Assembly: GCF_017976235.1 (NCBI RefSeq)
Contig: NZ_JACVHC010000006.1
Span: forward strand, 62,001-126,000
DNA from: Pseudomonas anatoliensis
GTDB lineage: Bacteria > Pseudomonadota > Gammaproteobacteria > Pseudomonadales > Pseudomonadaceae
Length of the DNA: 64,000 bases
Reading direction: 5' to 3'
The position numbers and the translations under genes were made by a program. Numbering within the stretch: position 1 is the stretch's first letter; each line of letters opens with the position of its first letter. The notes below the pieces were generated by a model. It had not been told where the DNA came from, did not search any database, and saw only the letters and a list, made by a program, of their open reading frames with translations. This document shows, piece by piece, positions 37,029 through 45,229 of the stretch.

Positions 37029-37784
37029 ATGCGTCGCCCTATGGTAGCTGGTAACTGGAAGATGCACGGTACCCGCGCCAGCGTCGCTGAGCTGATCAAC
37101 GGCCTTCGTCATCTGGCCTTGCCAAGCGGTGTTGATGTCGCAGTATTCCCGCCTTGCTTGTATATCAATCAAGTGATTGATGGCTTGAAGGGCAAGTCGA
37201 TTTCGGTCGGCGCGCAGAATTCTGCGGTGGAATCCATGCAAGGTGCATTGACCGGTGAGATTGCACCGAGTCAATTAGTGGATGCAGGTTGTTCCCTGGT
37301 GCTTGTCGGGCACTCCGAACGCCGTCAGATAATGGGCGAGCGAGACGGAATGCTGAATCGCAAGTTCGCAGCGGCACAGGCATGTGGCTTGATTCCGGTG
37401 TTGTGCATAGGGGAGACCCTTGAGCAGCGCGAAGCCGGTAAAACTCTTGAAGTTGTCGGGCGTCAGCTTGGCAGCATCATCGAGGAGCTGGGTGTAGGTG
37501 CCTTTGCCAAGGCAGTAATAGCTTACGAGCCGGTCTGGGCCATTGGTACCGGGCTGACTGCAACACCGCAACAGGCTCAGGATGTGCATAAAGCCATTCG
37601 TGAGCAGTTGGCGGCAGAGAATTCTGAAGTCGCACGAGGTGTGCGGCTTCTATACGGCGGCAGCGTGAAGGCGGCCAATGCGGTCGAACTGTTCGGCATG
37701 CCGGATATCGATGGGGGGCTCATTGGTGGAGCTTCCCTGAATGCAGATGAGTTCGGTGCGATCTGTCGCGCCGCGGGAAACTGA
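37029..37784 (+). CDS. tpiA: Triosephosphate isomerase
   Basis: A 251-residue TIM. It has the lysine in NWKMHG, the catalytic histidine in LVGHSERR, the catalytic glutamate in VIAYEPVWAIGTGLTATPQQA (with loop 6) and the phosphate-binding LYGGSVKAANA. It interconverts dihydroxyacetone phosphate and glyceraldehyde-3-P. ACGAGGTACAGC precedes the ATG. secG follows 4 bases after the stop. Confidence 0.97.
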   Translation: MRRPMVAGNWKMHGTRASVAELINGLRHLALPSGVDVAVFPPCLYINQVIDGLKGKSISVGAQNSAVESMQGALTGEIAPSQLVDAGCSLVLVGHSERRQIMGERDGMLNRKFAAAQACGLIPVLCIGETLEQREAGKTLEVVGRQLGSIIEELGVGAFAKAVIAYEPVWAIGTGLTATPQQAQDVHKAIREQLAAENSEVARGVRLLYGGSVKAANAVELFGMPDIDGGLIGGASLNADEFGAICRAAGN

Positions 37785-37788
37785 AAAA

Positions 37789-38175
37789 ATGCTGGAAACA
37801 GTCGTAGTCGTTTTTCATCTGCTGGGTGCATTGGGCGTAGTTGCTCTGGTTTTGCTGCAGCAGGGTAAGGGTGCGGACGCTGGCGCGTCTTTCGGAGCAG
37901 GTGCTTCAAATACTGTGTTCGGAAGCCAAGGTTCCTCTACCTTTCTTAGTAAGTTTACTGCTATACTTGCCGCCGGTTTCTTCATAACCAGCTTGGGGTT
38001 AGGTTACTTTGCTAAAGAGAAAGCTCATCAGCTGACTCAAGCAGGTTTGCCAGATCCAGCAGTGTTGGAAGTACCTAAGCAACAACAACCGGCTTCTGAT
38101 GATGTCCCGGTGCTTCAAGAGCAAAAGTCGGCTACTCCAGCGACTGACGTACCTCCAGCTCAAGAGCAGAAGTAA
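37789..38175 (+). CDS. secG: Protein translocase subunit SecG
   Basis: A 128-residue SecG with two membrane helices (VVVVFHLLGALGVVALVLLQQG and FTAILAAGFFITSLGLGYF) joined by the conserved GADAGASFGAGASNTVFGSQGSSTFL loop. It aids SecYE translocation across the inner membrane. The C-terminal 45 residues are a Pro/Gln-rich tail. The start at 37789 is close behind tpiA; an in-frame extension into tpiA is rejected. Confidence 0.95.
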   Translation: MLETVVVVFHLLGALGVVALVLLQQGKGADAGASFGAGASNTVFGSQGSSTFLSKFTAILAAGFFITSLGLGYFAKEKAHQLTQAGLPDPAVLEVPKQQQPASDDVPVLQEQKSATPATDVPPAQEQK

Positions 38176-38196
38176 GAAGGGTTTCAATGTAGTTTT

Positions 38197-38282
38197 GCCG
38201 AGGTGGTGGAATTGGTAGACACGCAACCTTGAGGTGGTTGTGCCCATAGGGTGTAGGGGTTCGAGTCCCCTTCTCGGTACCA
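38197..38282 (+). tRNA. tRNA-Leu (GAG)
   Basis: An 86-nt class II tRNA from GCCGAGG to CTCGGTACCA with encoded CCA, a long variable arm (TTGTGCCCATAGGGTGT) and anticodon GAG in CTTGAGG. It lies between secG and rimP, its usual Pseudomonas place. Confidence 0.97.
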
Positions 38283-38294
38283 ATTAGTCAGGAT

Positions 38295-38317
38295 AGCCCG
38301 CTGTTGCGGGCTTTCTT
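38295..38317 (+). terminator. Terminator after tRNA-Leu
   Basis: AGCCCGC and GCGGGCT with a TGTT loop, followed by TTCTT. Confidence 0.7.
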
Positions 38318-38379
38318 GCAGGTGGAAGGTTAGATTGACCCTATAAGGGATCGGTCGTATACTTCCGCCCCAGCTTTGT

Positions 38380-38456
<77 letters not shown>

Positions 38457-38464
38457 GTTTAAAG

Positions 38465-38554
38465 AGCCCCTTTTAAGGGGCTTTTTGTTAGCTGGACACT
38501 TTCAACGCCGCTGTTCGACGGCGTTTCAAGGATGGGCGTTTCGCCCATTTTTTT
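38465..38554 (+). terminator. Hairpin series before rimP
   Basis: Three stems in a row. AGCCCCTT/AAGGGGCT (38465-38482) is followed by TTTTGTT and ends the tRNA transcript. AACGCCG/CGGCGTT lies at 38504-38525. ATGGGCG/CGCCCAT (38532-38548) is followed by seven T. The rimP operon must therefore start after 38554 or read through. Confidence 0.75.
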
Positions 38555-38594
38555 ATTCTGCATAGCATGCACATACATGCACTAGGGGGTTCAG

Positions 38595-39053
38595 GTGTCG
38601 AGCAAGCTAGAAGAGTTGCAGGCCTTGCTGGCCCCGGTGGTCGTGGCCCTAGGCTATGAATGCTGGGGTATTGAGTTTTCGGCTCAAGGTCGTCACTCGA
38701 TGTTGCGCGTTTATATCGATAAAGAGGGCGGTGTGCTGGTGGACGATTGCGCCATTGTCAGCCGTCAGATCAGCGGTGTCCTGGATGTTGAAGATCCAAT
38801 CACCGTTGAATACACCCTCGAAGTTTCCTCGCCTGGCATGGAGCGCCCACTGTTCACTATCGAGCAGTTCGCCCAGTTTGTCGGTGCACAAGTGAAGATC
38901 AAGCTGCGCTCGCCTTTTGAAGGTCGACGCAACTTTCAGGGCCTTCTGCGCGGTGTAGAAGAACAGGATGTCGTGGTGCAGGTAGATGACCATGAGTTTC
39001 TGTTGCCGATCGATATGATCGACAAGGCCAACATTATTCCCAGTTTTGACTGA
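38595..39053 (+). CDS. rimP: Ribosome maturation factor RimP
   Basis: A 152-residue RimP: an N-terminal alpha/beta domain (LLAPVVVALGYECWGIEFSAQGRHSMLRVYIDKEGGVLVDDCAIVSRQIS) with YTLEVSSPGMERPLF, and a C-terminal SH3-like domain. It helps 30S assembly. The start is GTG with AGGGGG about 6 bases upstream. It heads the rimP-nusA-infB-rbfA-truB-rpsO-pnp run. Confidence 0.95.
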   Translation: MSSKLEELQALLAPVVVALGYECWGIEFSAQGRHSMLRVYIDKEGGVLVDDCAIVSRQISGVLDVEDPITVEYTLEVSSPGMERPLFTIEQFAQFVGAQVKIKLRSPFEGRRNFQGLLRGVEEQDVVVQVDDHEFLLPIDMIDKANIIPSFD

Positions 39054-39100
39054 GACGCGGATCCCGCGGATCCAATGGCTTGCGAAAGGCGAGGCGTACG

Positions 39101-40582
39101 ATGAGCAAAGAAGTACTGCTGGTTGTTGAGTCGGTATCCAATGAAAAGGGCGTACCGGCAAGCGTAATTTTTGAAGCGCTGGAGCTGGCTCTGGCCACTG
39201 CTACCAAAAAGCGTTTTGAAGACGAAGTTGACCTGCGTGTGGAAATTAACCGCCACACCGGGGCATACGAAACTTTCCGTCGCTGGACGGTCGTCGAAGA
39301 GAATGATCTTGACGATCCAGCTATCGAAACCTGGCCGAGCAAGGTTGCCGAAACGCATCCTGGTGCCAACGTTGGCGACGTCGTTGAAGAAAAAATCGAC
39401 TCCATCGAGTTCGGCCGCATTGCTGCACAGACTGCCAAGCAAGTCATCGTGCAGAAAGTGCGTGAAGCCGAGCGCGCTCAAGTGGTCGACGCCTATCGCG
39501 AGCGCCTGGGAGAAATCATCTCCGGCACCGTGAAGAAAGTGACCCGCGACAACGTGATCGTCGATCTGGGCAACAACGCCGAGGCGTTGCTGGCTCGTGA
39601 AGACATCATTTCTCGCGAAACCTTCCGTGTCGGCGTGCGTCTGCGTGCGCTGCTCAAGGAAATCCGCACCGAGAACCGCGGCCCGCAGCTGATCCTGTCG
39701 CGTACCGCGCCGGAAATGCTGATCGAGCTGTTCCGCATCGAAGTGCCGGAAATTGCTGAAGGTCTGATCGAAGTAATGGCTGCGTCCCGTGACCCGGGTT
39801 CGCGCGCCAAGATCGCCGTCCGCTCCAAGGACAAACGCATCGACCCGCAGGGCGCTTGCATCGGTATGCGCGGTTCGCGCGTCCAGGCAGTGTCGGGTGA
39901 GTTGGGCGGTGAGCGTGTTGATATCGTCCTGTGGGACGACAACCCGGCTCAGTTCGTGATCAACGCCATGTCCCCGGCCGAGGTTGCGGCAATTATCGTT
40001 GACGAAGATGCCCATGCAATGGACATCGCCGTTGGCGCAGACAATCTGGCTCAGGCCATCGGTCGTGGTGGTCAAAACGTGCGTCTGGCAAGCCAGTTGA
40101 CTGGCTGGACCCTGAACGTGATGACCGAATCGGACATCCAGGCTAAGCAGCAAGCAGAAACCGGTGACATCCTGCGCAACTTCATCGACGAGCTGGAAGT
40201 CGACGAAGATCTGGCGCAGGTGCTGGTAGATGAAGGCTTCACCAGTCTGGAAGAGATTGCCTACGTACCGTTGGAAGAAATGCTCAACATCGACGGCTTT
40301 GACGAAGATACCGTCAACGAGCTTCGCGCTCGTGCCAAGGATCGTTTGTTGACCAAAGCCATCGCTACTGAGGAAAAGCTGGCAGACGCCCATCCGGCCG
40401 AAGACCTGCTCTCGCTTGAGGGTATGGACAAGGATCTGGCGATGGAACTGGCGGTGCGCGGCGTAATTACCCGCGAAGACCTGGCCGAGCAGTCTATTGA
40501 CGACCTGCTCGACATCGACGGCATTGACGATGATCGTGCCGGCAAGTTGATCATGGCCGCCCGAGCCCATTGGTTCGAGTAA
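39101..40582 (+). CDS. nusA: Transcription termination/antitermination factor NusA
   Basis: A 493-residue NusA. The N-terminal RNA polymerase-binding domain is followed by S1 (ISGTVKKVTRDNVIVDLGNNAEALL), two KH domains (CIGMRGSRVQAVSGELGGERVDIV and AIGRGGQNVRLASQLTGW) and two C-terminal acidic repeats (residues about 360-490) found in gamma-proteobacteria. It modulates pausing, termination and antitermination. The start is ATG 39101 (MSKEVLLVVESV). Confidence 0.97.
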   Translation: MSKEVLLVVESVSNEKGVPASVIFEALELALATATKKRFEDEVDLRVEINRHTGAYETFRRWTVVEENDLDDPAIETWPSKVAETHPGANVGDVVEEKIDSIEFGRIAAQTAKQVIVQKVREAERAQVVDAYRERLGEIISGTVKKVTRDNVIVDLGNNAEALLAREDIISRETFRVGVRLRALLKEIRTENRGPQLILSRTAPEMLIELFRIEVPEIAEGLIEVMAASRDPGSRAKIAVRSKDKRIDPQGACIGMRGSRVQAVSGELGGERVDIVLWDDNPAQFVINAMSPAEVAAIIVDEDAHAMDIAVGADNLAQAIGRGGQNVRLASQLTGWTLNVMTESDIQAKQQAETGDILRNFIDELEVDEDLAQVLVDEGFTSLEEIAYVPLEEMLNIDGFDEDTVNELRARAKDRLLTKAIATEEKLADAHPAEDLLSLEGMDKDLAMELAVRGVITREDLAEQSIDDLLDIDGIDDDRAGKLIMAARAHWFE

Positions 40583-40609
40583 TTAGGCGCGGCCTGAGGA
40601 GAGAAGTGC

Positions 40610-43141
40610 ATGACGCAAGTCACGGTGAAACAACTGGCCGATGAGGTCAAAACACCGGTAGAGCGCCTGTTGCAGCAGATGCGTGAGGCAGGTCTGCCGC
40701 ACACCGCCGCCGAAGAAAATGTGACTGACAGTGAGAAGCAATCTTTGCTGACTCACTTGAAAAGCAGCCACAAGGCGAAAGTGGAAGAACCACGCAAGAT
40801 CACGCTGCAGCGTAAAACCACCAGCACCCTGCGTGTGGCTGGTAGCAAGAGCATCAGCGTTGAAGTTCGCAAAAAGAAAGTTTTCGTACAGCGCAGCCCG
40901 GAAGAAATCGAAGCCGAGCGCAAGCGTGAACTTGATGAGCGTCGCGCAGTAGAAAATGCTGCCCGCCAGAAAACTGAGCAAGAAGCCAAGCAGCGCGCCG
41001 AAGAAGAAGCACGCCGCAATCCTGGCTCTGCGCAAGCCGCTACTAGCGCCGCCGTTGCAGCTCCTGCTGCAGCTGCTGAGCCGGTACGTGAAAGCGCGCC
41101 GGTGGTTGCCGCTGCTCCAGCGCCGTCTGCTGACGTTCGTAACAAGCAGAACGAACAGCGCCGTCCGGACAAACCACGTGCCGACGACAACAATCGTCGC
41201 AGTGGCGGTGGTGATGGCGAGCGCAAAAACGCTCCGCATCGCGCATCGGTCAAAGAGAAAGCGCCAGCGCCACGTGTTGCGCCACGTACTACCGACGAAG
41301 AAAGCGATGGCTTCCGTCGTGGTGGTCGCGGCAAGGCCAAGCTGAAGAAGCGCAACGCTCACGGTTTCCAGAGCCCAACCGGCCCTGTCGTGCGTGATGT
41401 GCAGATCGGCGAGACCATCACTGTTGGCGATCTCGCCAATCAGATGTCGGTCAAGGCTGCTGAAATCATCAAGTTCATGTTCAAACTGGGCACTCCAGCG
41501 ACCATCAACCAGGTGCTTGATCAGGAAACTGCTCAACTGGTAGCCGAAGAACTGGGCCACAAAGTGACCCTGGTCAGCGACACCGCCCTGGAAGATTCCC
41601 TGGCCGAGTCCCTGAAGTTTGAAGGTGAGTCGTTCTCCCGTGCGCCAGTCGTGACCGTAATGGGCCACGTTGACCACGGTAAAACTTCCCTGCTCGACTA
41701 CATCCGTCGTGCCAAGGTAGCTGCTGGCGAAGCCGGCGGTATCACCCAGCACATCGGTGCGTACCACGTTGAAACCGAACGCGGCATGGTCACCTTCCTC
41801 GACACCCCTGGTCACGCCGCGTTTACCGCAATGCGTGCCCGTGGTGCCAAGGCGACCGACATCGTGATTCTGGTAGTTGCAGCGGACGACGGCGTGATGC
41901 CGCAGACCATTGAAGCTGTTCAGCACGCGGTAGCCGCTGGCGTTCCACTGGTTGTTGCAGTGAACAAGATCGACAAGCCGGGCGCTGACCTCGATCGCAT
42001 CCGTAGTGAACTGTCGGTTCACGGCGTGACGTCGGAAGAGTGGGGCGGTGAAACGCCGTTCGTATCGGTTTCGGCGAAACTCGGTACTGGCGTGGACGAC
42101 CTGCTTGAAGCCGTTCTGCTGCAAGCTGAAGTTCTCGAACTGAAGGCAACTCCGTCGGCTCCAGGCCGTGGTGTTGTGGTTGAATCGCGTCTCGACAAAG
42201 GTCGTGGTCCGGTTGCAACCGTTCTGGTTCAAGACGGTACCCTGCGCCAAGGCGACATGGTTCTGGTCGGTTCGAACTATGGCCGCGTGCGTGCCATGCT
42301 CGACGAGAACGGCAAGCCAATCAAGGAAGCCGGTCCTTCCATCCCTGTCGAGATTCTCGGCCTGGACGGTACCCCGGACGCTGGCGACGAGATGAGTGTG
42401 GTTGCCGACGAGAAGAAAGCCCGTGAAGTGGCTCTGTTCCGTCAAGGCAAGTTCCGCGAAGTCAAACTGGCTCGCGCTCACGCCGGCAAGCTGGAAAACA
42501 TCTTCGAAAACATGGGTCAGGCAGAGAAGAAGACGCTCAATATCGTCCTCAAATCTGACGTCCGTGGTTCGTTGGAAGCTCTGCAAGGCGCTCTGAATGG
42601 CCTGGGCAACGACGAAGTGCAAGTGCGCGTAGTCGGCGGCGGTGTCGGTGGTATCACCGAGTCCGATGCCAACCTGGCACTGGCTTCGAGCGCTGTACTG
42701 TTCGGCTTCAACGTGCGTGCCGATGCTGGCGCACGGAAGATCGTCGAGCAGGAAGGTCTGGATATGCGTTACTACAACGTGATCTACGACATCATCGAAG
42801 ACGTCAAGAAAGCCCTGACCGGTATGCTCGGCAGCGATGTTCGCGAGAATATTCTGGGTATCGCCGAAGTGCGTGACGTGTTCCGTTCGCCGAAGTTTGG
42901 CGCGATCGCAGGCTGCATGGTGATCGAAGGTGTTGTGCACCGTAACCGTCCGATCCGTGTACTGCGTGAAGACATCGTTATCTTCGAAGGCGAGCTGGAA
43001 TCCCTGCGCCGCTTCAAGGATGACGCTTCCGAAGTACGTGCCGGCATGGAATGCGGTATCGGCGTGAAGAGCTATAACGACGTCAAAGTCGGCGACAAGA
43101 TCGAAGTCTTCGAGAAGGTTCAGGTTGCTCGCAGCCTCTAA
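40610..43141 (+). CDS. infB: Translation initiation factor IF-2
   Basis: An 843-residue IF-2. The N-terminal IF2 motif (TVKQLADEVKTPVERLLQQM) is followed by a long charged, Ala-rich linker (about 60-260), a second N-domain (QIGETITVGDLANQMSVKAAEIIKFMFKLG) and the GTPase with GHVDHGKTSLLD, DTPGHAAFT and NKID. Domains II, III and the fMet-tRNA-binding C-terminal domain complete it. GAGGAGAGAAGTGC precedes the ATG. A GC hairpin separates it from rbfA. Confidence 0.97.
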   Translation: MTQVTVKQLADEVKTPVERLLQQMREAGLPHTAAEENVTDSEKQSLLTHLKSSHKAKVEEPRKITLQRKTTSTLRVAGSKSISVEVRKKKVFVQRSPEEIEAERKRELDERRAVENAARQKTEQEAKQRAEEEARRNPGSAQAATSAAVAAPAAAAEPVRESAPVVAAAPAPSADVRNKQNEQRRPDKPRADDNNRRSGGGDGERKNAPHRASVKEKAPAPRVAPRTTDEESDGFRRGGRGKAKLKKRNAHGFQSPTGPVVRDVQIGETITVGDLANQMSVKAAEIIKFMFKLGTPATINQVLDQETAQLVAEELGHKVTLVSDTALEDSLAESLKFEGESFSRAPVVTVMGHVDHGKTSLLDYIRRAKVAAGEAGGITQHIGAYHVETERGMVTFLDTPGHAAFTAMRARGAKATDIVILVVAADDGVMPQTIEAVQHAVAAGVPLVVAVNKIDKPGADLDRIRSELSVHGVTSEEWGGETPFVSVSAKLGTGVDDLLEAVLLQAEVLELKATPSAPGRGVVVESRLDKGRGPVATVLVQDGTLRQGDMVLVGSNYGRVRAMLDENGKPIKEAGPSIPVEILGLDGTPDAGDEMSVVADEKKAREVALFRQGKFREVKLARAHAGKLENIFENMGQAEKKTLNIVLKSDVRGSLEALQGALNGLGNDEVQVRVVGGGVGGITESDANLALASSAVLFGFNVRADAGARKIVEQEGLDMRYYNVIYDIIEDVKKALTGMLGSDVRENILGIAEVRDVFRSPKFGAIAGCMVIEGVVHRNRPIRVLREDIVIFEGELESLRRFKDDASEVRAGMECGIGVKSYNDVKVGDKIEVFEKVQVARSL

Positions 43142-43213
43142 CTCGCGCACTTCAAGGGCCACATCGGGCCGTCGCATGAAAATGCGCGGCACGGTGTCAG
43201 GACTCTAAACGCA

Positions 43214-43245
43214 ACGCCCGGTCTGGCTTTTGTCAGGCCGGGCGT
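43214..43245 (+). terminator. Hairpin between infB and rbfA
   Basis: ACGCCCGGTCTG and CAGGCCGGGCGT pair over 12 positions (one G-U), followed by TTTGCC. A weak or partial terminator or processing site inside the operon. Confidence 0.6.
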
Positions 43246-43300
43246 TTGCCGCTTTCAGACCTTGCGGGTTTCACCGTGGGGCAGTAACAGGTAACAAATC

Positions 43301-43702
43301 ATGGCAAAAGAATACAGCCGTACCCAACGTATCGGCGATCAGATGCAGCGTGAGCTGGCCCAGCTGATCCGTCGTGAAGTCAAAGATCCGCGCGTCGGCC
43401 TGGTGACTATTACCGCAGTGGAAGTCAGCCGTGACGTCGGTCACGCGAAGATTTTCATCACCGTGATGGGGCAGGACAACGCAGAAGACATCGCGCAAAG
43501 CATCAAGGTACTGAATGCCGCCGCAGGTTTCCTGCGTATGCAACTGGCCCGCGAAATGAAGCTGCGCAGCGTGCCGCAATTGCACTTCCACTACGACGAA
43601 TCCGTTGTCCGTGGTGCGCACCTGTCGGCGCTGATCGAACGCGCCGTTGCTGAAGACAATCAGCACGTTGTCGTTCCAGCACCTGAAGACACCAAGGAGT
43701 AA
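43301..43702 (+). CDS. rbfA: 30S ribosome-binding factor RbfA
   Basis: A 133-residue RbfA with a KH-like fold: RTQRIGDQMQRELAQLIRREVKDPRVGLVTITAVEVSRDVGHAKIFITV and the LRSVPQLHFHYDES motif. It binds immature 30S subunits and helps 16S 5'-end processing, with cold-shock importance in E. coli. truB starts 4 bases after the stop. Confidence 0.96.
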   Translation: MAKEYSRTQRIGDQMQRELAQLIRREVKDPRVGLVTITAVEVSRDVGHAKIFITVMGQDNAEDIAQSIKVLNAAAGFLRMQLAREMKLRSVPQLHFHYDESVVRGAHLSALIERAVAEDNQHVVVPAPEDTKE

Positions 43703-43706
43703 CTCG

Positions 43707-44624
43707 GTGGCTCAGGTCAAACGTATCCGTCGTAACGTGAGCGGCATCATCCTGCTCGATAAGCCGCTGGGGTTCACCTCAAACGCCGCGCTGCAGAAGG
43801 TTCGGTGGCTGCTCAACGCCGAGAAGGCCGGGCATACTGGCAGTCTCGACCCACTGGCCACCGGCGTACTGCCGTTGTGCTTTGGTGAGGCCACCAAGTT
43901 CTCGCAATACCTGCTCGATTCCGACAAGGGTTATGAAACCTTGGCGCAACTGGGCAAGACCACCACCACGGCTGATGCTGAAGGTGAGGTTTTGCAGGAG
44001 CGCCCGGTGACCGTTGGTCGCGCCGATGTCGAAGCTGCCTTGCCGAAATTTCGCGGTCAAATCAGCCAGATACCGCCGATGTACTCGGCGCTCAAGCGTG
44101 ATGGCCAACCGCTGTACAAGCTGGCCCGTGCAGGCGAAGTAGTGGAGCGTGAACCGCGTTCTGTTACTATTGCGCGCTTGGAATTACTGGCCTTCGAAGG
44201 CGATACTGCGCGGCTTGCGGTGGATTGCAGCAAGGGCACCTATATTCGTACCCTGGTGGAGGATATCGGTGAGCAACTCGGTTGTGGTGCGTACGTCGCA
44301 GAATTGCGCCGTACCCAGGCCGGGCCTTTCACCTTGGCGCAGACCGTTACCCTCGAAGAGCTCGAAGCAGTACATGCCGAAGGCGGCAACGAAGCGGTCG
44401 ACCGCTTCCTGATGCCATCGGACAGCGGCTTGCTGGACTGGCCGCTGCTGCACTTCTCGGAAGCGAGCGCGTTCTACTGGCTAAACGGCCAGCCGGTACG
44501 TGCCCCGGATGCTCCGAAGTTCGGCATGGTGCGGGTACAGGATCACAATGGTCGCTTCATCGGTATCGGTGAAGTGAGCGAAGACGGGCGCATCGCGCCA
44601 CGTCGTTTGATTCGGTCGGAATGA
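43707..44624 (+). CDS. truB: tRNA pseudouridine-55 synthase TruB
   Basis: A 305-residue TruB. The catalytic aspartate is in GHTGSLDPLATGVLPLCFGEATKFS. The RNA-binding loop QIPPMYSALKRDGQPLYKLAR and the KGTYIRTLVEDIG motif follow, then a PUA-like C-terminal domain. It makes pseudouridine 55 in tRNA T-arms. The start is GTG 43707 with AAGGAG 7 bases upstream; a longer frame inside rbfA is rejected. Confidence 0.96.
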   Translation: MAQVKRIRRNVSGIILLDKPLGFTSNAALQKVRWLLNAEKAGHTGSLDPLATGVLPLCFGEATKFSQYLLDSDKGYETLAQLGKTTTTADAEGEVLQERPVTVGRADVEAALPKFRGQISQIPPMYSALKRDGQPLYKLARAGEVVEREPRSVTIARLELLAFEGDTARLAVDCSKGTYIRTLVEDIGEQLGCGAYVAELRRTQAGPFTLAQTVTLEELEAVHAEGGNEAVDRFLMPSDSGLLDWPLLHFSEASAFYWLNGQPVRAPDAPKFGMVRVQDHNGRFIGIGEVSEDGRIAPRRLIRSE

Positions 44625-44631
44625 CCGAAAC

Positions 44632-44743
44632 CAGCCTGTGTAACAGCAGGCTGGCGAGTGTGGCTGTTAACAGGCACGGTCACGACTCATTTATAGATAC
44701 AGGGATTTGTCCCTGGCCTGTTGAAGCTGTTTCCCTGAAACAG
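44632..44743 (+). promoter_or_regulatory. Structured rpsO leader
   Basis: Stems are CAGCCTG/CAGGCTG (about 44632-44653), AGGGA/TCCCT (44701-44714) and CTGTTTC/GAAACAG (44727-44743). The first may end truB transcripts. The last lies just upstream of the rpsO ribosome binding site (AAAAGGATTGCCTC). rpsO leaders are often bound by S15 for self-control; no match to a known pseudoknot was worked out here. Confidence 0.45.
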
Positions 44744-44766
44744 TTTCCTGATAAAAGGATTGCCTC

Positions 44767-45036
44767 ATGGCTCTCGACGTTCAAGAAAAAGCTCAAATCG
44801 TTGCTGACTATCAGCAAGCTGTTGGTGACACTGGTTCGCCAGAAGTGCAAGTTGCACTGCTGACCCACAACATCAACAAGCTGCAGGGTCACTTCAAGGC
44901 CAACGGTAAAGATCACCACTCCCGTCGTGGTCTGATCCGCATGGTAAACCAGCGTCGCAAGCTGCTGGACTACCTGAAAGGCAAGGATCTGGGTCGTTAT
45001 CAGACTCTGATCGGTCGCCTGGGTCTGCGTCGCTAA
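44767..45036 (+). CDS. rpsO: 30S ribosomal protein S15
   Basis: An 89-residue S15: ALDVQEKAQIVADYQQAVGDTGSPEVQVALLTHNINKLQGHFKAN, then KDHHSRRGLIRMVNQRRKLLDYLKG. It is a primary 16S rRNA binder at the central domain. Between truB and pnp, as in most gamma-proteobacteria. Confidence 0.98.
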   Translation: MALDVQEKAQIVADYQQAVGDTGSPEVQVALLTHNINKLQGHFKANGKDHHSRRGLIRMVNQRRKLLDYLKGKDLGRYQTLIGRLGLRR

Positions 45037-45229
45037 TAAGCGATTGCGCTCTGAGGTTGGTTGTTTGTCAGACGTCCGCGGTTTTTCGCGGGCTTCCGGC
45101 AGGCTCCCAGCCTCAAGTTTTATCTGGATACACGTTTTACCCTGGACAGGCGTTGGGCCGATTCCCGACATTGCCCAAGAATTTCGCAAGAAACCAGTTC
45201 CCCAAGAGCCACAAAGAAGGTAGGACACC

